This document shows positions 33,583-41,794 of a DNA stretch of 41,932 nucleotides, piece by piece. Made by a program: the position numbers and the translations under genes. Source of the DNA: Ruminiclostridium sp. (GTDB lineage Bacteria > Bacillota > Clostridia > Oscillospirales > Ruminococcaceae). A model generated the notes under the pieces. The model was given only the letters and a program-made list of their open reading frames with translations. It ran no database searches and was not told where the DNA came from. The stretch is from NCBI GenBank assembly GCA_017635675.1, contig JAGBLA010000201.1, positions 1-41,932 on the forward strand. Reading direction: 5' to 3'. How positions within the stretch are numbered: position 1 is the first letter of the stretch; each line of letters begins with the position of its first letter.

Positions 33583-36500
33583 ATGAAAAAACGACTGTTC
33601 TGTGACGGCTGGGAGTTTGCGCTCTGCGAGCTCGGTACCTGCTATGACGGCGCAAGGGGCTGGAAGAGCGTGGATATACCGCATGACTGGCTGATATACG
33701 ATGTGAACGACCTGTACAAGACCTCCACAGGCTGGTACAGGAGGAGATATATACACACACATGATGGGCTGCGCACCTTGCTGAGGTTTGAGGGTGTGTA
33801 TATGGAGAGCATGGTGTTCGTGAACGGAATTCTCGTCTGCGAACACAAGAACGGCTATACCACATTTGACGCGGATATAACTGACTATCTGCGTGAGGGC
33901 GAGAACCTTATCTCCGTGCGGGTGGATCACCGCGCACCGAATTCCCGCTGGTACTCTGGAGCGGGGATCTACCGTAAAGTATGGCTGTGCAGATATCCCG
34001 ATACCCACATACTGCCCGACGGGATATATGTTTCCACGAAGGACTGCGGCGATGCGAAATGGTGGAATGTGACGGTTTCCGTGGAAGTCGAGCGCCCCGA
34101 AAGTGAGACCGTTGACGGGTATTCTCTCGTTATCTTATACGGATACAAGGACGGCGAGCTTTTCAAGCAGGCGGAGCTTGCGCTTACAGCCTCGGATAAG
34201 GGAGAGCTTCCCGCATTGGTAGTCCGTGACGGCTGCAAATACTCGGTAAACACCTTCACTTTCAGGGACAGAGACCCCGATATCTGGTACGCAGGCGACA
34301 GCGGAGGTTTTTACATCTGCCGCGCGGAGCTGAAAAAGAACGGCGAGGTCATAGATGCTGACGAAGTAAAATTCTGTTTCCGCGAGTTTGAGTTCACCCC
34401 TCGCGGCGGCTTTTTCCAAAACGGCGAGCATCTCATAATACATGGTGTCTGCGAGCATCACGACCTCGGCGCTTTGGGCGCGGCTATGAATAAGAACGCC
34501 CTGCGCCGCAAGCTCACTAAGCTGCGCGCAATGGGCGTGAACGCGATACGCACCGCGCACAACCCGCCTGCCGTGGAGCTCATGGAGCTTTGTGACGAGA
34601 TGGGATTTCTTGTGCTGTCGGAGTTCACCGATGTGTGGGAGTACTCAAAGACCGAGTTTGACTATGTTCGTTTCGCAAAGGAATGGCGTGAGAAGGATAT
34701 CGCGTCATGGGTGCGGCGCGACCGCAATCACCCCTGCCTTATCGCGTGGAGCATAGGCAACGAGATACCCGATACCGGTGCCGACGAGCACGGACAGGAA
34801 CTCACCTCGCTGATGAAACGGCTGGTTCGGCAGAATGACCCGCGCTGCAACGGGTATGTCACCATAGGCTCAAATCAGATGCGCACGGAGAATGGAAAGA
34901 AGTGCGCGGATATTCTGAAACTGGCGGGATACAACTATGCCGAGGAGCTCTACGACAGTGACCATGCCGCACACCCCGACTGGTGCATCTACGGCAGCGA
35001 GACCTCCTCGATAGTGACGAGCCGCGGTATCTATCATTTTCCGCTTGAACAGGCGAATTTAGGCGATGACGACGGACAGTGCTCCGCGCTCGGCAACGGT
35101 TCGCCGATATGGGCGGCGAAGAACTGGGAATGGTGCATAACCAAAGACCGCGACGCGGACTACTGCGCGGGACAGTTCATCTGGACAGGCTTCGACTACA
35201 TCGGCGAACCTACCCCCTACGACAGCAAGAACAGCTACTTCGGTCAGTTCGACACTGCGGGATTCGAGAAGGACGGCGCGTATGTTTTCCGCGGTGCATG
35301 GACGGACAGCCGTACAGAGCCGTTCGTCCATATTTTCCCGCACTGGGATTTCGATAACGGCGACATCATCGACGTTCGCGTGGCATCAAACCTCCCGTAT
35401 GTGGAGCTGTATCTCAATGACAGGCTGATAAAAAAGCAGGAGTTTGACCGTGCGCACGGCGCGGAGCTGCTGCTTGACGCGAAAGTCCCGTTTGAGCCCG
35501 GCGTACTGCGTGCGGCAGCGCGCGGCGAGGACGGGCTGATATGCGAGGACACTGCGGAGACCTTTGGCAGCACCGCAAGGCTGTCGCTCGATGCCGACAG
35601 CACCGAACTTAAAGCTGACGGGTGTGACCTTGCGTTCGTAACGATAAGCGCGCTTGACAGTCGGGGGCTTGAGGTGAAAAATGCCAATGACCGCGTGAAT
35701 GTGGAGGTGTCCGGCGCGGGAAGGCTGATAGGGCTTGACAACGGCAACTCGCAGGATTTTGAGCAGTATAAGGGCGTGTCGAGGCGGCTGTTCTCCGGAA
35801 AGCTGCTGGCGATAATTGCGGCTAAGGATACTCCCGGCACGGTAAGAGTGAAGGTAACTTCTCCGTCGGCTGAGGGCGATGAGATAATCCTTACGGCAGT
35901 CCCCGCCGAGGTGCAGGAGGGCATAAGCTGTACCGAGGAAAACAGCGGTGAGTTCGTGAGCGATGATATCCCTGTCCGCAGGGTGTCGCTTATAAGCGAA
36001 AGCTGTACATTTACCCCGGAGCGGCGCACAATGAGGGTGCAGCTTGATATTCACCCGGCAAACGCGGCATACCGTGACATCGGGTTCCGCCTTACAAGCG
36101 GGAACGGTATTGATACCAAGCTCGCAAGGATAACTGAGAGCAACGGGGAGAGTGTTACGATAGAAGCGCTGAGCGACGGAGAATTTTACCTGCGGGCGCT
36201 GTGTAAGAATGGCTGCGGGAGAGCAGCGCTTATGAACGTGAAACGTTTTACGGCAGAGGGACTCGGCTGCGCGTTCATCGACCCGTACAAGACCGTTGAA
36301 GCAGGGCTGTACACGCTTTCCAGCGGAGAGCTGAAAAACGGTATAGGACACGGTATGCGCATAGGCGCGGGAGGCGGCTGGTTCGGATTCAGAAACATTG
36401 ACTTCGGCGGCGCGGGCTCCGATACTCTGACAATTCCTGTGTTCAGCGAGCAGCCTGCACCTATATATATAAAGGTATATGACGGAACGCCGGAGGACGG

Positions 36501-37020
36501 TGCGCTTATCGGGAAGTGCGAGGTCACAAAATCCGAGAACTGGCTTGAATACAGTCCTGTCACCTGTGTGCTGGACAAGGCGCTGCGCGGAGTGCATACG
36601 GTGAGCGTGGCGGCTGACGCAAAGCTCGATATAGGCGGGCTGCTGTTCACTCGGCGTAAGCGAGAGCGCTGCGAGATAGGTGCCGATGAGAATGAGAGCA
36701 TCTACGGCGACAAATATACTGTGGGTGACGGCGAAATAACCGGCATAGGCAACAATGTGACCATTGCTTTCGGTGACTTCGACTTCACGGAGGAGCCGCC
36801 GACAGGCATAGTGATAACAGGAAGAACGCGTCTCGAAAAGAACAGCATACAGCTTATGCTCGAAGGTGAGCACGGCGGACGGGTGCTGTGCGACTTTGAG
36901 CGCGCGGAGGAATACACCGGGCGGACATTCCCGCTCAGCGGGATAAGCGGCAGGGTAAAGGTATCGTTTGTATTCCTGCCGGGATGCGATTTTGACCTGA
37001 GTTCGTTCAGGTTTATATGA
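33583..37020 (+). CDS. Cytoplasmic GH2 beta-galactosidase with C-terminal domains
   Basis: The enzyme should split imported galacto-oligosaccharides to galactose. The order is: an N-terminal sugar-binding/jelly-roll domain (DGWEFALCEL, VDIPHDWL, WYSGAGIYRKVWL), an immunoglobulin-like domain, the GH2 barrel (about 285-590), then beta-rich domains. The predicted acid/base is Glu394 (SIGNEIPDTG) and the nucleophile Glu473 (YGSETSS). The HNPP motif is in RTAHNPPAVE. A CBM6-like beta-sandwich lies near 910-1025 and a further C-terminal domain to 1145. There is no signal peptide. GGAGA precedes the ATG. galK follows with a 17-base gap, so the pair forms a hydrolysis-phosphorylation unit. Confidence 0.92.
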   Translation: MKKRLFCDGWEFALCELGTCYDGARGWKSVDIPHDWLIYDVNDLYKTSTGWYRRRYIHTHDGLRTLLRFEGVYMESMVFVNGILVCEHKNGYTTFDADITDYLREGENLISVRVDHRAPNSRWYSGAGIYRKVWLCRYPDTHILPDGIYVSTKDCGDAKWWNVTVSVEVERPESETVDGYSLVILYGYKDGELFKQAELALTASDKGELPALVVRDGCKYSVNTFTFRDRDPDIWYAGDSGGFYICRAELKKNGEVIDADEVKFCFREFEFTPRGGFFQNGEHLIIHGVCEHHDLGALGAAMNKNALRRKLTKLRAMGVNAIRTAHNPPAVELMELCDEMGFLVLSEFTDVWEYSKTEFDYVRFAKEWREKDIASWVRRDRNHPCLIAWSIGNEIPDTGADEHGQELTSLMKRLVRQNDPRCNGYVTIGSNQMRTENGKKCADILKLAGYNYAEELYDSDHAAHPDWCIYGSETSSIVTSRGIYHFPLEQANLGDDDGQCSALGNGSPIWAAKNWEWCITKDRDADYCAGQFIWTGFDYIGEPTPYDSKNSYFGQFDTAGFEKDGAYVFRGAWTDSRTEPFVHIFPHWDFDNGDIIDVRVASNLPYVELYLNDRLIKKQEFDRAHGAELLLDAKVPFEPGVLRAAARGEDGLICEDTAETFGSTARLSLDADSTELKADGCDLAFVTISALDSRGLEVKNANDRVNVEVSGAGRLIGLDNGNSQDFEQYKGVSRRLFSGKLLAIIAAKDTPGTVRVKVTSPSAEGDEIILTAVPAEVQEGISCTEENSGEFVSDDIPVRRVSLISESCTFTPERRTMRVQLDIHPANAAYRDIGFRLTSGNGIDTKLARITESNGESVTIEALSDGEFYLRALCKNGCGRAALMNVKRFTAEGLGCAFIDPYKTVEAGLYTLSSGELKNGIGHGMRIGAGGGWFGFRNIDFGGAGSDTLTIPVFSEQPAPIYIKVYDGTPEDGALIGKCEVTKSENWLEYSPVTCVLDKALRGVHTVSVAADAKLDIGGLLFTRRKRERCEIGADENESIYGDKYTVGDGEITGIGNNVTIAFGDFDFTEEPPTGIVITGRTRLEKNSIQLMLEGEHGGRVLCDFERAEEYTGRTFPLSGISGRVKVSFVFLPGCDFDLSSFRFI

Positions 37021-37037
37021 AAAGGGAGGAAAACACC

Positions 37038-38309
37038 ATGAATATTTCGGAACTTAAAGCGAAGATTGAAGCTAAAGAGCTTGACGGTCAGCTTGTAAAG
37101 CTGTACGGTGAGTCGCAGCTCGAAATGCAGCGGTTCAGATACGCCGAGGCGTGCGACGAGTTCGCAAAGACATTTCCCGAGCGGAAGGACGCGCCTGTGG
37201 AGCTTTTCTCCGCTCCCGGCAGGACAGAGATATGCGGAAATCATACCGACCACCAGCACGGCTGCGTTCTCGCTGCCGCGGTTGACCTTGATGTTATCGG
37301 CATTGCCGCTTACAACGACAGCAGCGTTATCCGCATAAAGTCCTCGGGATATGACATGGACACTGTGGATATCTCAGACCTGACAGCCGTACCGGGTGAG
37401 AGCGGCACCTCCGCATCGCTGATACGCGGCGTGGCTGCGGGCTGCGCAAAGTACGGAACGAGAGTGTGCGGATTTGACGCCTATACCACCTCAAATGTAC
37501 TGAGCGGCAGCGGACTCTCGTCCTCGGCGGCGTTTGAGATACTGCTCGGCACAATGATCGATGACAAGGCTGACCCGGTGGAGCTTGCGAAGATAGGTCA
37601 GTTCGCGGAGAACGAATACTTCGGCAAGAAGAGCGGTCTTATGGACCAGACTGCCTGCGCGGTGGGCGGTGCTGTGTTCATCGACTTTGAGAACACCGAT
37701 GCTCCGAAGATACAGTCCTCGTCATTCGACCTTGACAAGTACGGCTACACCCTCTTCATAACCGACACCAAGGGCAGTCATGCCGACCTTTCCGACGATT
37801 ACTCCGCTATACCCGGCGAGATGATATCCGTTGCAAAGGCTATGGGCAAGGACTATCTGCGTCAGTGCGACGAGGAGGAATTTTACGCAAAGCTTGCCGA
37901 GCTGCGCAAGAGCTGTTCCGACAGAGCTATAATCCGTGCGGGGCATTTCTTTACGGAGAACAAGCGCGCCGCAATAGCCGCGAAAGCGATCGAGAGCGGC
38001 TCTATCGCGTTCTTCCTCGATATTATCAAGAAGTCCGGGCGCTCCTCGGCTATGTGGCTGCAGAACCTTTATTCCACCAAGGCTCCGCTTGAACAGGGCA
38101 TAACTTTAGCGCTCGCCATGAGTGAAAAGACACTGCACGGCGCGGGAGCATACCGCGTTCACGGCGGCGGTTTCGCAGGGACTATACAGGCGTTCGTGCC
38201 GAATGAGCTTGCCGAGACATACCGTGCGGCAATGGACGGACTGTTCGGAGCAGGTTCGTGCATTGCTCTGCGTATACGCTCATGCGGCGGTATCAAGCTG
38301 TGCGAATAA
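37038..38309 (+). CDS. galK: Galactokinase
   Basis: GalK phosphorylates galactose at C1 to enter the Leloir pathway. The 423-aa GHMP kinase shows the galactokinase signature SAPGRTEICGNHTDHQHG (about 65-82), the ATP loop VLSGSGLSSSAAFE, and motif 3 HGGGFAGTIQAF near the end. I chose the ATG at 37038, 8 bases after GGGAGG. An earlier ATG overlapping the GH2 stop (37017) lies before that site. galT and galE are not in the window. Confidence 0.95.
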   Translation: MNISELKAKIEAKELDGQLVKLYGESQLEMQRFRYAEACDEFAKTFPERKDAPVELFSAPGRTEICGNHTDHQHGCVLAAAVDLDVIGIAAYNDSSVIRIKSSGYDMDTVDISDLTAVPGESGTSASLIRGVAAGCAKYGTRVCGFDAYTTSNVLSGSGLSSSAAFEILLGTMIDDKADPVELAKIGQFAENEYFGKKSGLMDQTACAVGGAVFIDFENTDAPKIQSSSFDLDKYGYTLFITDTKGSHADLSDDYSAIPGEMISVAKAMGKDYLRQCDEEEFYAKLAELRKSCSDRAIIRAGHFFTENKRAAIAAKAIESGSIAFFLDIIKKSGRSSAMWLQNLYSTKAPLEQGITLALAMSEKTLHGAGAYRVHGGGFAGTIQAFVPNELAETYRAAMDGLFGAGSCIALRIRSCGGIKLCE

Positions 38310-38323
38310 TGACTGACGATCAG

Positions 38324-38367
38324 GAGCGGAGAGCGTTTGCAGTTCCGCTCTGCAAGCGGGCTTGCAG
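38324..38367 (+). terminator. Two adjacent hairpins after galK
   Basis: Stems 38324-38330 with 38344-38350 (7 bp, 13-base loop) and 38350-38356 with 38361-38367 (7 bp, 4-base loop) share one base. No T-run follows, so termination is uncertain; 3'-end protection is equally possible. Confidence 0.45.
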
Positions 38368-38437
38368 CATATCGCTGCGCCAGTTGTCGATTGTAATGTA
38401 TAAGTCGGCCCCGGTGAAAAAAGATTTCGGAAATGTC

Positions 38438-38467
38438 TTGACAAGCCGGTGATCGGTGTGCTATAAT
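38438..38467 (+). promoter_or_regulatory. Strong promoter in the galK-island gap
   Basis: Perfect TTGACA (38438-38443), 18-base spacer, perfect TATAAT (38462-38467). Transcription should begin near 38474. The next plausible protein start is 39220, so the transcript begins in non-coding DNA. Confidence 0.85.
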
Positions 38468-38473
38468 GTAGGC

Positions 38474-38934
38474 AGTGGTGAAGAGCAAACAAAATATTTA
38501 AGGCAAGGAATGTCTAAAAACCATTCAAAAGCCTGTCAAGAATAATTTGTTTGCAATTTAAAAAAATTTTTTAAAAATTTTCACCAAAAAAGCTAAAGTT
38601 TTCGATTTTTCTGCCGATATAATTTTAGTGAGCAGAACGGAGAATAACTCCGCGGAAACAAAAGCTCTTATCTGTCGCTTGATGCACCGGTTTCCCGGGT
38701 AAGACATTTAAGTAAGACTAATTGTAAACAAATTTAAAATCAGGAGGTAAACAGCACTGGCACAAAATCTATAAGGATCAATGAGATGATGCGGTGAAAA
38801 GCGCATCAAAATAGAGTTACCGGATTATTTACGGGATAGCTATGCAATTTTGACGATCCGAATAGATAGTGACTGACAGCTGTTTACAACAGTTGAATTT
38901 AGTTTTTGTTTACAATTAGTCTTTTTTGTTTTTT
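38474..38934 (+). ncRNA. Candidate structured non-coding RNA, about 460 nt
   Basis: I see a complete transcription unit without a convincing gene. A strong promoter comes first. Next are a 5' nested hairpin (38485-38554) and an A/T tract (about 38557-38580). A 210-nt rod is closed by a perfect 19-bp stem (38714-38732 with 38905-38923). Inside it are a 9-bp stem (38747-38755 with 38879-38887) and a 5+5-bp stem (38768-38779 with 38855-38866). Two inner hairpins follow (38788-38807, and about 38807-38854), giving a three-way junction. The closing stem runs straight into a T-rich tract (38921-38934), as an intrinsic terminator would. It matches none of the RNA classes I know (see rejected list). 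Existence of the RNA is inferred. Confidence 0.55.
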
Positions 38935-38943
38935 ATAAAACCC

Positions 38944-39170
38944 GTCCCGGCGGTTTCCCGGGACAAAGCTCCTTTACAATTGAAGCGCTTGCGGAAAGCG
39001 CGTCCGCCGTGAGGCGGTAAACCTGCCTTGAACAGCAAGTCCGCCGCTCGCAGCAAAGCGTCAGGGGGGAGGCTCCCCGCTGCGGTTCCCACAGGTGAGC
39101 CATAAGGGCAGTGCCCCGGAATGAAACCGCGTAATAGTTACGTCGGTCAAGCTTCCGGATCCGACCTGTA
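38944..39170 (+). promoter_or_regulatory. Hairpin-rich leader before the 238-aa gene
   Basis: At least six stems lie in a row: 38944-38964 (7 bp), 38985-39001 (6 bp), 39004-39017 (5 bp), 39049-39084 (6 bp enclosing a GGGGA/TCCCC hairpin), 39106-39116 (4 bp), and 39126-39147 (9 bp with one bulge). An alternative stem (39142-39146 with 39161-39165) competes with the last one. No known riboswitch core was recognised. The only promoter candidate just upstream (TTTACA-19-TATAAA, 38909-38939) is weak. Confidence 0.5.
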
Positions 39171-39219
39171 ACATTATAAAGAGATAAGAAACGCTGTTGA
39201 ATAAGAAAGGAGAAAACCT

Positions 39220-39936
39220 ATGACTAAGACTAACACCGTTCGCTCCGAGTTCGTGCTTGTTATCACCGGCTCCGCAAATAACGATACTGTGGCGGAGAGG
39301 GTCGCCGCCGGAGTTGCCGGTATCGTTCACCACAAGCTCACTTATGTTCCTGTTTATGGTGAGTTCGATCAGATCCGCAAGCTCCAGCTCAAGGTCAGGC
39401 GTTCTCCCTATGCCATGGGCAGGAGGATCTGCGCGGCGATAGACATCTCCGAATGGATAGGACATGAGGAGGAGGATTACTTCGTCGCCGCCGTTAAGTA
39501 TTTCCACGACCACAGCGACCGCATGAGCTACGTATTCACGGCAGGTGAGGGAAAAAAGACGGAGCTTAAGAAAATGTACGTTATGCTTCGTACATATATG
39601 CATGGAACGATGAGCATCGACGAGACTTTTATGAACGTAGAAGCGCTTGCGAAGTACATCGAGTCCCGCTCCGCCGAAAGCGACGCGGCTATGCTGCTTG
39701 CGGAGGTGCTTATGAGGGACGAAATGAAGTCTCTCAGAACGTACCCGGTGATAAAGAGTATCTGCTCCGACATATCCGAGCTCAGCTCCGCGGATAAGAT
39801 AAGTGTCGATGATGTCAAAACTTATCTTTCCTCCGAAAACTCGCTCATGTACCTTATTAATGAGAACCTCTCTCTCGAATACGCGAAGAGGACAGAAAAG
39901 GATACCGGAAAAACAGGCAGCAGCGATGCTGCCTGA
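39220..39936 (+). CDS. Unrecognised 238-aa protein coupled to a VirD4-like gene
   Basis: I do not recognise a named family. The N-terminus reads RSEFVLVITGSANNDTVAERVA, which is placed like a P-loop after a beta-strand but lacks the Lys. The middle holds AAIDISEWIGHEEEDYF followed by MSYVFTAGEGKK, and the last third is helical (about 145-235), as in the lid of AAA+ ATPases. A degenerate AAA+-like fold is possible but unproven. No membrane segment is visible. AAAGGAG lies 8 bases before the ATG. The end of the gene contains a GC-rich hairpin (39916-39933) overlapping its last codons, and the VirD4-like gene starts 20 bases later, so the two form an operon. Confidence 0.8.
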   Translation: MTKTNTVRSEFVLVITGSANNDTVAERVAAGVAGIVHHKLTYVPVYGEFDQIRKLQLKVRRSPYAMGRRICAAIDISEWIGHEEEDYFVAAVKYFHDHSDRMSYVFTAGEGKKTELKKMYVMLRTYMHGTMSIDETFMNVEALAKYIESRSAESDAAMLLAEVLMRDEMKSLRTYPVIKSICSDISELSSADKISVDDVKTYLSSENSLMYLINENLSLEYAKRTEKDTGKTGSSDAA

Positions 39937-39956
39937 TGTGGGAAAGGAGAAACACT

Positions 39957-41747
39957 ATGAACAGCTTTGATTATGTTTCCGACTGGTCGGAGTACGCTTA
40001 CCCCGAGACCAACGACATCACCTTTGAGAGCACTATCAAGAGCGTGTACCGCAAGGTCGATCTCAGAGCGAAGAAGTTTGCCGCGGGCGGTATCCCCATT
40101 CTTGTCAAGGACAATATCGCGTACCTCAACGATGCCGATCAGAACACGCTCATTTTCGGTCAGACCGGATCGAAGAAGACGAGAACTACTATCGGACCTA
40201 TGATCATTATGGCAGCAGGCGCGGGTGAGTCCTCGTTCGTTACCGATGTCAAGGGTGAGCTTAGCTCCAACCCGAAGATCATGGGATTCCTCGCAGACCA
40301 CGGCGTAAATACAGTGCTTATCGACTTCCGCACGTTCGACCAGGACGGCTTCAATATCCTTGAACACGCGTACAAACAGTATAAGGCGGGAAACAAGGAG
40401 AAGGCTATGGCGGAATGTGCGGTACTGCTGAATATGCTCGGCTTAAAGTATGAGCGCGGAGCGAAGGATCCGTTCTGGCACGGCAATGCGAAGCAGTACC
40501 TCAGACCGCTTCTGGAAATGGTGTTCCGCATGGGTGTTGAGACAGGGTGCGACGAGAAAGTAAATCTCCTTTCTCTCAGCAGTCTGTCGAACCGCTCAAC
40601 ATCGGATGTTATCGGAGGTATTTTCAGGCAGACACCGGAAGTATTCTTTGAAAAGCTCATGCCCAACAATGTTGCTTCCCTCCGTACAGTGGTGGATAAC
40701 CCTCCGAATACAATGGCAAATATCCTTTCCACCGTACAGACGATGCTTGAGGAGTTCACTCTTCAGCCGGATCTTACGAGAATGCTCTCCAAGACCACGT
40801 TCGATGTCGCAAGTATGTACGAGAAGCCGACCTGTGTGTTCCTTATAGTTCCCGATGAAACATCGGCGTATGATGCCACGGCGGGTATGCTTATCGATAA
40901 CTTTTACAACACACTTGTCGAAACATACGGGAAACAGTACATGAACAAGCATGAGCCGAAATGCCGGATCAATTTCATCTGCGACGAGTTCTGCAACCTT
41001 TCTGTGAACGATATGAAGGCTAAGATCTCCGCGAGCCGCGGCAGAGCGATGCGCTGGTACCTTGTATGTCAGTCGCTCAATCAGCTGGAAACTACATACG
41101 GCTCGGCAGCGGGCACTATCATCGGCAACTGTCAGAACACGCTGTTCCTCCAGAGCTGTGATGAGAGCCTGCTTGATTACATCTGCCGTCTCTGCGGGAC
41201 AACGGAGATCAGCCGTTCCGGAAGTGAGCGCCTTGTCACTCCCGAAATGTTAAAATCTCTGCGCAAGGAGAGATTGTACAAGGAAGCGCTTTATATCAAC
41301 GAGCAGGTGCATTTCTTTGCAAAGCTTCCCGATATTGACAGCTACGATTTTCTGAATAAGTACAATTCTCGGACAAACCGCGGATGCAGCTCCGGAAAGA
41401 ATAATTTCGGTGATCTTTCGGAGTTTAATGTCAATGACATCAGATCGGTGTTCTCGTTATCTGAAAAAACGCAGCTTGATTTTGACGACTTTGATTACTA
41501 TGAAGCCGAAGAAGAAGACTGTGACGATGAAGATTATGAGCAGCCCTGCGACGATGAAGAAGATCTCTTCGCAGACCGGTATGATTATGAAGACTATGAG
41601 CCCATAGATCTGTTCGATGACGAGGACGACGACGACAACGATGGGCTTGTTGAGTCTGACTGCGGCTGGTTCGACGGCAGCGAGTCTGATGATGACAACT
41701 CTGATGACAACTCTGATGACAACTCTGATGACAACTCTGACGAGTGA
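39957..41747 (+). CDS. VirD4/TraG-like coupling ATPase, soluble, with acidic repeat tail
   Basis: The 596-aa protein has the core of type IV secretion coupling proteins. Walker A is GQTGSKKT at 68-75, followed by the strand-and-loop SSFVTDVKGELSS. Walker B is FICDEFCNL near 340-348, and the SASRGRAMRWYLVCQSLNQLE and IIGNCQNTLFLQ motifs follow. Two things are odd. Walker A has Lys73 where Gly normally precedes the catalytic Lys. No membrane helix precedes the ATPase, although VirD4 proteins usually have one or two. The last 90 or so residues are extremely Asp/Glu-rich and end in four DDNS repeats. AAAGGAG precedes the ATG. No relaxase or mating-pore gene is in the window. Confidence 0.85.
   Translation: MNSFDYVSDWSEYAYPETNDITFESTIKSVYRKVDLRAKKFAAGGIPILVKDNIAYLNDADQNTLIFGQTGSKKTRTTIGPMIIMAAGAGESSFVTDVKGELSSNPKIMGFLADHGVNTVLIDFRTFDQDGFNILEHAYKQYKAGNKEKAMAECAVLLNMLGLKYERGAKDPFWHGNAKQYLRPLLEMVFRMGVETGCDEKVNLLSLSSLSNRSTSDVIGGIFRQTPEVFFEKLMPNNVASLRTVVDNPPNTMANILSTVQTMLEEFTLQPDLTRMLSKTTFDVASMYEKPTCVFLIVPDETSAYDATAGMLIDNFYNTLVETYGKQYMNKHEPKCRINFICDEFCNLSVNDMKAKISASRGRAMRWYLVCQSLNQLETTYGSAAGTIIGNCQNTLFLQSCDESLLDYICRLCGTTEISRSGSERLVTPEMLKSLRKERLYKEALYINEQVHFFAKLPDIDSYDFLNKYNSRTNRGCSSGKNNFGDLSEFNVNDIRSVFSLSEKTQLDFDDFDYYEAEEEDCDDEDYEQPCDDEEDLFADRYDYEDYEPIDLFDDEDDDDNDGLVESDCGWFDGSESDDDNSDDNSDDNSDDNSDE
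41691..41738 (+). repeat. 12-bp tandem repeat, four copies, in the VirD4-like gene
   Basis: Four identical copies of GATGACAACTCT encode DDNS repeats at the acidic C-terminus. The unit keeps the frame, so copy number can vary by slippage without breaking the gene. Confidence 0.95.
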
Positions 41748-41757
41748 TGTTCACAAC

Positions 41758-41781
41758 GGGACACGGGCGATAAGCCCGTCC
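41758..41781 (+). terminator. Hairpin after the VirD4-like gene
   Basis: A 6-bp GC-rich stem (41763-41768 with 41774-41779), extendable on both sides with a small bulge, follows the stop by 10 bases. No T-run follows, so it is a possible rather than certain terminator. Confidence 0.5.
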
Positions 41782-41794
41782 AGTGATATTATAA

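Noticed and set aside
35386-36873. 495-codon open frame on the minus strand inside the GH2 gene
   Set aside because: No family motifs or ribosome site are seen, and GH2 is continuous through the region.
38618-38623. TATAAT as a second promoter in the island leader
   Set aside because: No -35 box lies at a suitable distance and no extended -10 element is present.
38714-38923. The rod as 6S RNA, SRP RNA, RNase P RNA, tmRNA or a group II intron domain V
   Set aside because: I looked for the SRP GGAA-loop motif, the RNase P conserved core, a tmRNA tag frame and the domain V AGC/GUU pattern and saw none. Rod shape alone is not enough to call 6S RNA.
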